Below, piece after piece: positions 33,327 through 40,313 of a stretch of DNA of 51,220 nucleotides. The notes beneath the pieces are model-generated. The model worked only from the letters and a program-made list of their open reading frames with translations. It did not search any database and was not told the DNA's origin. How positions within the stretch are numbered: the first letter of the stretch is position 1; the number at the start of each line of letters is the position of its first letter. The stretch is from Elusimicrobiota bacterium (GTDB lineage Bacteria > Elusimicrobiota > Elusimicrobia > UBA1565 > UBA9628), in NCBI GenBank assembly GCA_027452025.1, contig DAIDHI010000078.1:1-51220 (forward strand), in the 5' to 3' direction. A program made the position numbers and the translations under genes.

Positions 33327-34516
33327 CGGCGGCCCTCGTCTTGGCCGCGGTAGAACGCTTGAGGCCGGTAGGCCAGCGCCATGGCGCGGTCGAGGATCGG
33401 ATTGGCGATGCAATTGAGCCAGCAGTCGCAGCGGCAGGAATCGACGAACTCGCGCTCCGCCGCGGCCTGCCGCGAAGTCCACAACGCGTCGAAAGACGCG
33501 TTTCTCGCGTTGCCCACGGTGCGGTGCTTGTTGACCGGGCAGAAAAAGAGGTTGCCTTCGGGGTCGAACATCGCGTAGCGCTGGCCCGCCAGGCAGTCGG
33601 GAAAGAAACGCTCGGGCTTGCGCGCGTACTTGCGCAGATAGCGCCAGTAAAGGAGCTTCGTCCAAAGCCACAGCGAGTCGGCCGCCCGCCCGCCCTGCAG
33701 GCGCTCCCACGCGCCCTCCTTGACGCAAATGTCGCCGAGGATGAGGTCGATCTGCTCCTCGACCGCGGAAATCTGGGCCTCGGTCCAGGAGAAGGTCTCG
33801 GGCGCCGTAAGATTCTGGTGGTTGACGACCATCTGGGCCCCGAACCACAGTCCCTGCCCGGTGACGAAGCGGTATGCGGGCCACAACTCCCGGTAGTTTT
33901 TCGGGGTGATCGTGAAGCTGAACGAAAAATCGACTCCCGCGAATTCCTCGCGCATCATCTCGATCGACCGGACCAAGCCCGCGAAGGAGCCGGGACGGCC
34001 GCGGATCTCATCGTGCGCGGGCTCCAGGCCGTCGAGCGAGGAGCCGAGCCACACCTTGCCCAGTCCGCGCTCCTTGAGCGCCGTCAGGCGCCGGCGGATG
34101 AGCTCGGTGTTCCAGAAGTTGGTCAGGATGCCGAGGGAAGCCCGCCGGTAGCGTCCGGACAGAAACGCCGCGATGTCGACGATGTCCGGACGAAGCATGG
34201 GCTCTCCGCCGGTGAGCACGACGATCTCGATGTCGTCGAGGGCCTTGGCTCCGTCGACCAGGCGGCGCACGTCGTCAAGACTCATCTCGCGCGCCACCGA
34301 CGAGGGGTCGTCGAAGGGCATCTCCCAATGATGGCACATGACGCAGCGCAGGTTGCAGCGGTGCGTCAACTCCAGGTGCAGCTCTCGGATCGGCTCGCCG
34401 TCCTTGCGGCCGCCCAGCGCGGACAGGCCGCGAGACAGCTCCGCGTCGAGGCGGGAGAACACGCTCTCGAGCAACAGGCCGGAGGCGGCCGTCCCCGTGC
34501 CTTTGACCGCCGTCAT
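33323..34516 (-). CDS. Radical SAM/SPASM protein
   Basis: This is a 397-residue protein from ATG 34516 (ATGA with the glycosyltransferase stop). ELHLELTHRCNLRCVMC (CxxxCxxC) is followed by VVLTGGEPMLRPDI, a full G-G-E-P motif, and VWLGSSLDGLEPAHDEIRG. The substrate region includes FSFSFTITPKNYRELWPAYR. The tail has CLAGQRYAMFDPEGNLFFC then FDALW and a CRCDCWLNC cluster of four closely spaced Cys, consistent with SPASM auxiliary clusters. It resembles the general family of SPASM enzymes seen in peptide and surface-glycan loci. It is the first radical SAM gene of the operon, directly after the GT4 gene, which links the radical SAM block physically to glycosylation functions. Confidence 0.88.
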   Translation of the reverse strand: MTAVKGTGTAASGLLLESVFSRLDAELSRGLSALGGRKDGEPIRELHLELTHRCNLRCVMCHHWEMPFDDPSSVAREMSLDDVRRLVDGAKALDDIEIVVLTGGEPMLRPDIVDIAAFLSGRYRRASLGILTNFWNTELIRRRLTALKERGLGKVWLGSSLDGLEPAHDEIRGRPGSFAGLVRSIEMMREEFAGVDFSFSFTITPKNYRELWPAYRFVTGQGLWFGAQMVVNHQNLTAPETFSWTEAQISAVEEQIDLILGDICVKEGAWERLQGGRAADSLWLWTKLLYWRYLRKYARKPERFFPDCLAGQRYAMFDPEGNLFFCPVNKHRTVGNARNASFDALWTSRQAAAEREFVDSCRCDCWLNCIANPILDRAMALAYRPQAFYRGQDEGRR

Positions 34517-35799
34517 ATAGGAAGGAGTGTAGAGGCGCCGTGCGAAGTTTTCAAGACGCGCCGGTATACGGCGTCGAGTTCCTCGGCGCGCTTGGTCCAC
34601 GAATGGCGGGCTTCGACGAAGGCCCGTCCGGCCTCCGAAAGACGGTCCCAAAGCGCGCCGTCGCTCAAGACCCGCAGCAGCTGCGCCGCAAACGACGCGG
34701 CATCGTCGGCCAGCAGGATCTCCCGGCCGGGCCCGGCGCCGATGCCCTCGTTGGCCAGGCTCGTGGCGACGACGGGAGTGCCGGACGCCATCCCCTCGAG
34801 GATCTTGCCCTTGATGCCCTTGCCCAGGCGCAAGGGCGCCACCATGACGGCGGCTTTTTCCTCGTAGTCGCGCACGTCGTCCACGGGCCCCGTGACCTCG
34901 ATGCGAGGCTCGTCCCGCGCCAACTCCCGGATCGCCGCCGTAGGTCCGGTGCCGACGATCTGGAACTCGACCTCCGGGTCGCGCGCCCATACCAGCGGCA
35001 GGATGCTTCGGGCAAACCAAAGCACGGCGTCTTCGTTTGGATAGTGCGGGTAGTGGCCCACGTAGACCAGGCTCTTGGGCCGGCGCGTCGCGCGCGGCGG
35101 CGCGCTCGAAAAGTGCCCGAGATCGACGCCCGTCGGCACGACGGCCGCGTCGGCGCCGGGAGCCAGCCAACGAAGGCGTCGCCGGTCGGCGTCGGTGAGC
35201 ACCACGACGCAATCGAATCGGCGGCACGCCCGGCTCGTGAACGCCACGCGCCGCGCCCAGTCGGGCAAGCGCAGGACTCGGCGCCATCCCGTCATCTCCC
35301 GGAAATAAGACCGGAAAAAGGAGACCGAACCCAGGTCGTGATGAGTCAGCAGGCAGGGCAAGCCCGGGAAACGCTCTTTGAGCGTCCAGACGTAGGGCGC
35401 CATCAGGTCGAATTCGACGTGGACGGCGTCGAAGCGCCGCGAAGAGAGTAGGCGCGTCAGCGCCTCGCCCATGCGGGAGGTCTGGAACCGCCGAACCTCC
35501 TGCGGCCACGGGCCGGAAACGACGTCGGCGTCGCGTTGCTCGACGGTCGTGACCTCGCGAAAGACCCCGCGGAAAAAGCTCGACTGCCGCGCCAAGTCCG
35601 ACGCCGCGGCCCGAGCGGCCTGCGCCGGCGCCGCCTCGGGCGGAGCTTGCGGCGCGTGGTAGGTGAGCAGGTGAAAATCGTAGCGATCCGCCAGAGACCG
35701 GCACGCGGTCCAGACCCGCCGGGAGCCCGCGTCGAAGGGAAGCGGCCGCCAGGGCGTCAGGATCAGGATGCGCGGCTTGCCGAAGTCGAGCGAACCCAT
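34513..35799 (-). CDS. Glycosyltransferase family 4 (GT-B fold)
   Basis: This is a 428-residue protein of usual GT4 length. The N-terminal Rossmann domain opens RILILTPWRPLPFDAGSRR and includes DAVHVEFDLMAPYVW and LLTHHDLGSVSFFRSY. The C-terminal domain starts near SLVYVGHYPHYPNEDAVLWF. It has FQIVGTGP, IEVTGPVDDVRDYEEKAAV and LGKGIKGKILEGMASGTPVV, the last being the nucleotide-sugar binding E-x7-E-like helix. It is most similar in style to the GT4 proteins of exopolysaccharide or exosortase-linked loci. It starts 7 bases after the stop of the gene at 35806, and its stop is coupled by ATGA to the first radical SAM gene. It acts at the cytoplasmic face on an unknown sugar. Confidence 0.88.
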   Translation of the reverse strand: MGSLDFGKPRILILTPWRPLPFDAGSRRVWTACRSLADRYDFHLLTYHAPQAPPEAAPAQAARAAASDLARQSSFFRGVFREVTTVEQRDADVVSGPWPQEVRRFQTSRMGEALTRLLSSRRFDAVHVEFDLMAPYVWTLKERFPGLPCLLTHHDLGSVSFFRSYFREMTGWRRVLRLPDWARRVAFTSRACRRFDCVVVLTDADRRRLRWLAPGADAAVVPTGVDLGHFSSAPPRATRRPKSLVYVGHYPHYPNEDAVLWFARSILPLVWARDPEVEFQIVGTGPTAAIRELARDEPRIEVTGPVDDVRDYEEKAAVMVAPLRLGKGIKGKILEGMASGTPVVATSLANEGIGAGPGREILLADDAASFAAQLLRVLSDGALWDRLSEAGRAFVEARHSWTKRAEELDAVYRRVLKTSHGASTLLPI

Positions 35800-35805
35800 C
35801 CGCGG

Positions 35806-37107
35806 CTACAGCGTCCCGTGCAGCACGGCGGACGGGTCGACCGACCACTTGGCCAGGAAAGCCTGCCGGCGCCGCTCGTCGGCCGCGGCCGCCGTCTCGC
35901 CCAAGTGCGCGACGACGGCGTCCTCCGCCTGGAACAGCGCCCAGCCGTTCTGGCGCAGCCGCAGCGCCAGATCGTGGATCGCCAGGGTCCAGCCCAGGCG
36001 CGGGTCGAGGCCGCCCGTCTGAGCGAGAGCTTCCCGGTCGATCAGGAAGCAGGCGGGCGGCAGTTTTTGCGTGACGCGGCAGCTGCCGCGGTGCTTGATG
36101 AGCCAGGCGTGCGAGAACGTCTTCCAGAGCTGGAAGTCCTCGGGCGTCCCGCCGTCGGCCCGCGTCCCGCAGACGGCGCCGGTCAGCGGATGGTTGAGGG
36201 CCGCGGCCACCATGCGCTCGACGGTCGCCTCGCCCAGCCGCGCGGAGGGCTTCAGGACCATGGCACGGCGCCGCTGAAGCCTCGCCAGCGCCTCGTTAGC
36301 GCGAGCCACGGCCTCCTCCTCGTCGCGGTAAGCCAAAACCCGGCTGCGCGGGACCGTCCGCTTGAGCCGGCGCCTCAGGGCCGCCTCGGCCTCCGGCACC
36401 AGGAAGACCCCGCCGGAGTCCGGCAGGCAGACCCGCCATTCCGACACCGCCCGGTCCCACAGCGCGCGCGAGTCCTCGGACAAGAAGGCGATCCAGTCGA
36501 CGGCGCGATCCCGGGCCGCGGCGCCGCGTTCGAGGCCGCGAAAGCGCTCCTGGATCTCTCGCGAGACTTTCGCGACGAACCCTGCCCAGTCCCGCCCGCC
36601 GGGTTTCGGGGCGACCTCGCAGCCCGGCGACAGCCGGCGCAGCAGCGGCGCCAAGGCTCGGCGGCGCTCTTCGTCGGCCACGAAGACGCCGTCGCACCAG
36701 CCAAGCAAGAATTCCAGCCTCCCCGGATCGCACTCGTCCCAGCGGCGATGGCCCGGCTCTCCGAGCGCGGCGTAGAAAGGCAGGTGCGGGGCAAAGCCGT
36801 GCAGCGCCTGGACGCAGTCCAGCACCGCGTCCTCGCCCACGAGGAGCACGCCCGAGATCAGCTGCTCGGCCAGCACCTTCTGGATCGCCGGAATGGTGTC
36901 GATGGAGACGGCGTCGGCGCCGGAGGAGCCGACGGACAAGCGCTCGCCGCGCGTCGGCGCCTGAGCCAGGAAGACTCGCCACTCTCGCGCCAGATCGCTC
37001 AGCAGGCGGCGCCAGGGCTCGGGCACGGTCCGGGGGGCCAGCGGAGCGCTTTGCGGCGGCAGGACGGCAGCCAGCTCCTTGCGGCGCGCCGGGATCTTCG
37101 TCTTCAC
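35806..37107 (-). CDS. Glycosyltransferase-like protein, divergent
   Basis: This is a 433-residue protein from GTG 37107. A TTG at 37119 is also in frame but lies inside the predicted -10 box. The N-terminal half (DAVSIDTIPAIQKVLAEQL, FAPHLPFYAALGEP, CDGVFVADEERRRALAPLL) resembles a reduced GT-B or Rossmann domain. The C-terminal half (ACFLIDREALAQTGGLDPRL, then DLALRLRQNGWALFQAED) looks like the acceptor-side end of GT2 enzymes, where an E/D-D-L-x-L-R block follows G-G-(F/L)-D. I see no clear DxD. It could be a fused or degenerate glycosyltransferase with altered activity. It is the first cistron of the 27.5 kb operon. I hold the glycosyltransferase relation as moderately likely. Confidence 0.6.
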   Translation of the reverse strand: MKTKIPARRKELAAVLPPQSAPLAPRTVPEPWRRLLSDLAREWRVFLAQAPTRGERLSVGSSGADAVSIDTIPAIQKVLAEQLISGVLLVGEDAVLDCVQALHGFAPHLPFYAALGEPGHRRWDECDPGRLEFLLGWCDGVFVADEERRRALAPLLRRLSPGCEVAPKPGGRDWAGFVAKVSREIQERFRGLERGAAARDRAVDWIAFLSEDSRALWDRAVSEWRVCLPDSGGVFLVPEAEAALRRRLKRTVPRSRVLAYRDEEEAVARANEALARLQRRRAMVLKPSARLGEATVERMVAAALNHPLTGAVCGTRADGGTPEDFQLWKTFSHAWLIKHRGSCRVTQKLPPACFLIDREALAQTGGLDPRLGWTLAIHDLALRLRQNGWALFQAEDAVVAHLGETAAAADERRRQAFLAKWSVDPSAVLHGTL

Positions 37108-37117
37108 GCTGAAAAAC

Positions 37118-37147
37118 AATTTAGCTATTGTGGGCGCCGCCTGTCCA
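37118..37147 (-). promoter_or_regulatory. Candidate promoter of the 27.5 kb glycan / radical SAM operon
   Basis: On the minus strand TGGACA (37147-37142), an 18-base spacer and TAAATT (37123-37118) would start transcription a few bases before the GTG at 37107. This leaves almost no leader. It lies in the 47-59 base gap after the histidine kinase gene; read-through from the two-component operon is equally possible. Confidence 0.4.
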
Positions 37148-37166
37148 CACGCCCCCGCCGGCGTCT

Positions 37167-38462
37167 TCAGTCCCTACAATAAGGGAGCCGAACGCTGAAG
37201 GCGCAGCCCCGTCCAGGCGAGCTCTCGACGTCCACGCGGCCGCCGTGGGCCTCGACGACGGCCTTGACCAGGCTGAGGCCCAGTCCCAGGCCCCGCTCGC
37301 GCCGCGCCTGCGCTCCGCGAAACAGGCGCTCCCAGATCCGCGGAAGCTCCGCTTCGGGGATGCCGATGCCGGAGTCCTCGACGCGCAGCACGGCCGCCTC
37401 GCCGTCGCGGCGGGCGCTGACCGTGACGCGGCCGCCGGCGGGAGTGTATTTGACGGCATTGTCGACGAGATTGGCCGCGACCTGCCGCATCCGCCCCGGA
37501 TCGCAGGACGCCCGGGCCGGCGACCCGGGGACGGCCGCCAAGAGGACGCCCTTTTCCTCCGCGGCCCCTTGATAGAGCTCCACGGCCTCGTCGACCAGCA
37601 AGCCCAAGTCGACGGGCTGCGGCCGGATCGCCAGGGTGCCGGTCTCGGCCTCCGAGATATCCATCAGGAGGCGCAGCGTCTCCGAGACTTTTTGCGCCTC
37701 CTCGGCGCAATCGGCCAAGGCGTCCCGCAGCGCGGAGGGCTCGAGGGGGCCGGACAGGGCCGCCTCGGCGGAGGCTCGAAGACGGGCCATCGGCGTCCTC
37801 AGGTCATGTCCCACGGCGTCCAGCGCCTCCTTCATGCCGCCCACCAGACGCTGGATGCGGTCGAGCAGCCGGTTGAAAAGTTCTCCGAGCTCGTCGAGCT
37901 CGTCCGCCGCCCCGCCGCGGGGCAGGCGCACTTCCGACCTCCCCGCCAGTATGCTCTTGACCGCGCCTACGAAATCGCGCAGCGGCCGCAACGCGTTGCG
38001 CGTAGCCGCCGCGCCGCCCGCCAGCCCCAGCAGCAGCGCCAGGACCAGGACCGCGGCCATCGAGCGGCGAAACGCCGCCAGGACCTGCGCGCGCTGCGCC
38101 GAGGTCCGGCTCAGCTCGAGCACGTCCCCGTCCGGCAGGCGCTCGCGCTGCGCGTCGGCAGGCGGCGCGGGCGGACGGCCGTAGCGGAAGCTCTGCCGGC
38201 CCGCGGCGTCGGTCAGCCGCAGGAAATACCGCTGCCCCGAGGACTCCTCGCGCAGGCCGGCGATGCCGGAGGCCCGGTAGTCGCCGGCCAGTTCCGCCAG
38301 CTCCGCGGCAAGCCCGGCCCGGTCGCGGCGCTCCAAGGAGCGCGCCAGCGAGAAATACGCGCAGGAGACGATGGCCGCGCTGGCCAGGGCGAAAGTGCCC
38401 GCGTACCAGCAGACCAGGCGAAAGGCGAGCGCGCGCGAGCGGCGCCGGGCCTCAGCGGGGAT
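37167..38462 (-). CDS. Sensor histidine kinase of an OmpR-type two-component system (non-standard start)
   Basis: The layout is TM1, a periplasmic domain of ~100 residues, TM2 (MAAVLVLALLLGLAGGAAA), HAMP (NALRPLRDFVGAVKSIL...), a DHp helix with DAVGHDLRTPMARLRA (phospho-His), and an ATPase domain with NLVDNAVKYTPAGG, VEDSGIGIP and GLGLGLSLVKAVVEAHGG. No ATG, GTG or TTG lies ahead of TM1. The first standard start (TTG 38336) would delete it, yet the frame is open back past 38462 and encodes AFRLVCWYAGTFALASAAIV, a plain TM1. An ATC at 38462 (overlapping the regulator gene) or CTG at 38417 may be the start; a base error is also possible. It phosphorylates the regulator encoded upstream. The order RR-HK is typical of CusRS-like pairs; the signal is unknown. 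Confidence 0.85.
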   Translation of the reverse strand: MPAEARRRSRALAFRLVCWYAGTFALASAAIVSCAYFSLARSLERRDRAGLAAELAELAGDYRASGIAGLREESSGQRYFLRLTDAAGRQSFRYGRPPAPPADAQRERLPDGDVLELSRTSAQRAQVLAAFRRSMAAVLVLALLLGLAGGAAATRNALRPLRDFVGAVKSILAGRSEVRLPRGGAADELDELGELFNRLLDRIQRLVGGMKEALDAVGHDLRTPMARLRASAEAALSGPLEPSALRDALADCAEEAQKVSETLRLLMDISEAETGTLAIRPQPVDLGLLVDEAVELYQGAAEEKGVLLAAVPGSPARASCDPGRMRQVAANLVDNAVKYTPAGGRVTVSARRDGEAAVLRVEDSGIGIPEAELPRIWERLFRGAQARRERGLGLGLSLVKAVVEAHGGRVDVESSPGRGCAFSVRLPYCRD

Positions 38463-39126
38463 GAAGGACGTAGCCCACCCCGCGCATCGTCTCGACCATC
38501 TTGGTTGCGAAGGGCCGGTCGACCTTGTCTCGCAGGCGGCAGACCAGGACGTCGACGACGTTGGTCTGAGGGTCGAAGTCGTAGCCCCAGACGTTCTCCA
38601 GGATCATCGCCTTCGATACGGGCCGTCCGGCGTTGCGCATCAGGTATTCGAGCAGGGAAAACTCGCGCGGCTTGAGCTCCAGAGTGCGGCCCGCCCGGAC
38701 GACTTGGCGGCGGACCAGGTCCATCGAGAGCTCTCCGGCCGTCAGCCGCGAAACCTCTTGCCCCGCGGCGCCGCGGCGCAGCAGAGCCTCCACGCGCGCC
38801 AGAAGCTCCGAGAAGGAAAACGGCTTGGTGAGGTAGTCGTCGCCGCCGGCGCGCAGGCCGCGCACGCGATCCTCGACGGAGCGCTTGGCGCTCAAGAAGA
38901 GCACGGGCATCCGGACGGAGCTTTCGCGCAAGCGCTGGACCACGCTCAAGCCGTCGGCGCCGGGGAGCATCACGTCGACGACGGCGGCGGCGTAGGGCTC
39001 CGTGGAGGCCAAGCGCAGCGCCGTCTCGGCGTCGGCGGCGCGGTCGACGGAAAAGCCCGCTTGGCCCAGCCCCTTGGCCAGGAAGGAGGCGATCTTCGCG
39101 TCATCTTCGACCACCAGGAGCCGCAT
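38452..39126 (-). CDS. OmpR/PhoB-family response regulator
   Basis: This is a 224-residue protein of standard length, from ATG 39126, set by the promoter; an upstream ATG at 39171 lies ahead of the -10 box. The receiver domain has acidic VVEDD (residues 4-8), phospho-Asp in AVVDVMLPGADG (near residue 51), a conserved Ser in FLSAKRS and Lys in DDYLTKPFSF. The C-terminal winged helix has LELKPREFSLLEYLMRNAG, ILENVWGYDFDPQTNVVDVL and TMRGVGYVL, as in metal- or copper-responsive CopR/CusR types. The histidine kinase follows with overlapping ends. Possible targets are the operon starting at 37107 and the divergent dodecin/NicO genes; this is inferred from position only. Confidence 0.92.
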   Translation of the reverse strand: MRLLVVEDDAKIASFLAKGLGQAGFSVDRAADAETALRLASTEPYAAAVVDVMLPGADGLSVVQRLRESSVRMPVLFLSAKRSVEDRVRGLRAGGDDYLTKPFSFSELLARVEALLRRGAAGQEVSRLTAGELSMDLVRRQVVRAGRTLELKPREFSLLEYLMRNAGRPVSKAMILENVWGYDFDPQTNVVDVLVCRLRDKVDRPFATKMVETMRGVGYVLHPR

Positions 39127-39132
39127 GGCCCC

Positions 39133-39138
39133 AGTATA
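39133..39138 (-). promoter_or_regulatory. -10 box of the response regulator gene (leaderless type)
   Basis: TATACT (39138-39133 on the minus strand) is followed by exactly six bases and the ATG at 39126. No good -35 box is seen. There is no Shine-Dalgarno sequence. Confidence 0.6.
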
Positions 39139-39246
39139 AAAAATCGGGCGGCGGCGCGACATCCCCGACACACGGAATTGAGGCCTTCGCTATGGCCGCG
39201 GGGCGAGGATTGGATTACAATGCGCACTCGCACTGGAGGTGCTCCC

Positions 39247-39471
39247 ATGGCGGTCATGAAAGTCATCGAAGTGCTGGCGCAGTCGGACAAGAGCTGGGAA
39301 GACGCCGCGCAGCAGGCGCTCAAGGAAGCCGGGCGCTCCGTGCGCAACATCAAGTCGATCTACGTCGAGAACCTGCAGGCCGTCGTCAACGACGGCCATC
39401 TCGCCTACCGGCTCGACGCGAAGATCTCCTTCGCCGTCGACGCCGAGCATCAAGAGTCGCACGGGGCCTGA
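39247..39471 (+). CDS. Dodecin family flavin/CoA-type small protein
   Basis: This is a 74-residue protein of typical dodecin size. MKVIEVLAQSDKSWEDAAQQ is the beta1-alpha1 segment (S-W-E-D-A-A), and NIKSIYVENLQAVVNDG is beta2. In flavin-storing dodecins the residue before this strand is a Trp that stacks on flavin (L-R-W); here it is Ser (I-K-S), so flavin binding may be altered or replaced by CoA binding. Family members form hollow dodecamers in the cytosol. A TACAAT -10 box (39216-39221) and a GGAGGT ribosome site (39235-39240) precede the ATG, so this gene uses a normal leader. It is divergent from the two-component system. Confidence 0.88.
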   Translation: MAVMKVIEVLAQSDKSWEDAAQQALKEAGRSVRNIKSIYVENLQAVVNDGHLAYRLDAKISFAVDAEHQESHGA

Positions 39472-39512
39472 CGCTTAGGCCTCAGAGGCCGCGGGCGGCC
39501 GCGCGTACATTT

Positions 39513-39521
39513 TGCTATCGT
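39513..39521 (+). promoter_or_regulatory. Extended -10 box of the NicO transporter gene
   Basis: TGCTATCGT (TGn plus TATCGT) is followed by six bases and the ATG at 39528. No ribosome site lies between, so the message should be leaderless. Confidence 0.5.
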
Positions 39522-39527
39522 CCATCG

Positions 39528-40265
39528 ATGACCGGCCTCTCCGTGCTCGCCCTGGGCTTCGTCCTCGGGCTGCGCCACGCCTGCGACGCCGACCACGTCG
39601 TGGCGGTCTCGACGATCGTGGCGCGCACCAAGCGCCTGGGCGCGGCCTGGCTGCTCGGGGCCTTTTGGGGCGCCGGGCATAGCCTGACGATCCTCCTGGT
39701 CGGCGCGGCCATGATCCTGTTCAAGGTCGTCATCCCGCCCCGGGTCGGCCTGTCCATGGAGTTCGCCGTGGGCGTGGTCCTCGTCGGCCTGGGCGCGCTC
39801 AACCTCTCCGGGACCCGGCTCTGGCGCGTCCATCGCCACGAGCACGGACACGCGGAAGGCGGCCATCGCCACGCGCACGTCCATTTCCTCCGTCCCGCCT
39901 GGCTGCGGGAAACCTTGGAGACGGCCGGCGCGGGAAGGCTGTCGCGGTCGCTGGCCGTCGGCCTCGTCCATGGGCTGGCCGGCAGCGCCGCGATCGCCTT
40001 GCTCGTGCTGGCGACGATCCCCAGGCCCGGGCTCGGCCTGGCGTATCTGGGGGTGTTCGGACTCGGGACCCTCGTGGGCATGCTGTCGCTGAGCGCCGCC
40101 ATGGAAGTGCCGATGCTGGCCGCCGCGCGCGGCTGGTCGGAGGGCGGCCGGGCGCTCGCTGCGGCCAGCGGCGCCTTGAGCCTGTGCTTCGGGCTCTACG
40201 TCGCCTACCGCGTCGGCTTCGTCGACGGGCTGTTCTCGGCCGTCCCGCGCTGGACGCCGCAGTAA
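39528..40265 (+). CDS. NicO/NixA-type nickel-cobalt transporter family protein
   Basis: This is a 245-residue protein with six hydrophobic helices. LGLRHACDADHVVAVSTIV in helix 1-2 holds the H-x4-D-H signature that binds Ni or Co in this family. GAFWGAGHSLTILLVGAAMI is the second conserved segment (G-H-S). The loop after helix 3 is His-rich (HRHEHGHAEGGHRHAHVHF), as in metal-handling permeases, and VGLVHGLAGSAAIALLVL is a later conserved helix. It acts in the inner membrane and imports or exports a divalent metal. Cobalt uptake would suit a genome with many B12-type enzymes, but the specificity is not shown by the sequence. A short gap separates it from the dodecin gene. Confidence 0.85.
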   Translation: MTGLSVLALGFVLGLRHACDADHVVAVSTIVARTKRLGAAWLLGAFWGAGHSLTILLVGAAMILFKVVIPPRVGLSMEFAVGVVLVGLGALNLSGTRLWRVHRHEHGHAEGGHRHAHVHFLRPAWLRETLETAGAGRLSRSLAVGLVHGLAGSAAIALLVLATIPRPGLGLAYLGVFGLGTLVGMLSLSAAMEVPMLAAARGWSEGGRALAAASGALSLCFGLYVAYRVGFVDGLFSAVPRWTPQ

Positions 40266-40298
40266 CGCGGCCAAGCCCTGGCGGCAGGCCTTTCCGCG

Positions 40299-40307
40299 TG
40301 GCATACT
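40299..40307 (+). promoter_or_regulatory. Extended -10 box that decides the trehalose synthase start
   Basis: TGGCATACT (TGn plus CATACT) ends immediately before the ATG at 40308 and six bases before the GTG at 40314. By the spacing seen elsewhere in the window, transcription would begin at the GTG. Confidence 0.5.
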
Positions 40308-40313
40308 ATGGCC

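Noticed and set aside
9582-37107. Search for a RiPP precursor peptide among the radical SAM genes
   Set aside because: Junctions are overlaps or gaps of 13 bases or fewer, so no separate small gene fits. A precursor could lie elsewhere or the substrate may not be a peptide.
35536-37182. 548-codon plus-strand frame opposite the glycosyltransferase genes
   Set aside because: Arg/Gln/Pro-rich shadow of the real minus-strand genes, with no ribosome site and no motif.
38452-39171. Longer response regulator starting at 39171
   Set aside because: The extra 15 residues cover the TATACT box; normal receiver domains begin at MRLLVVEDD (39126).
40308-40310. ATG start for trehalose synthase
   Set aside because: It directly abuts the -10 box, so it would not be in the transcript; GTG 40314 is six bases from the box.
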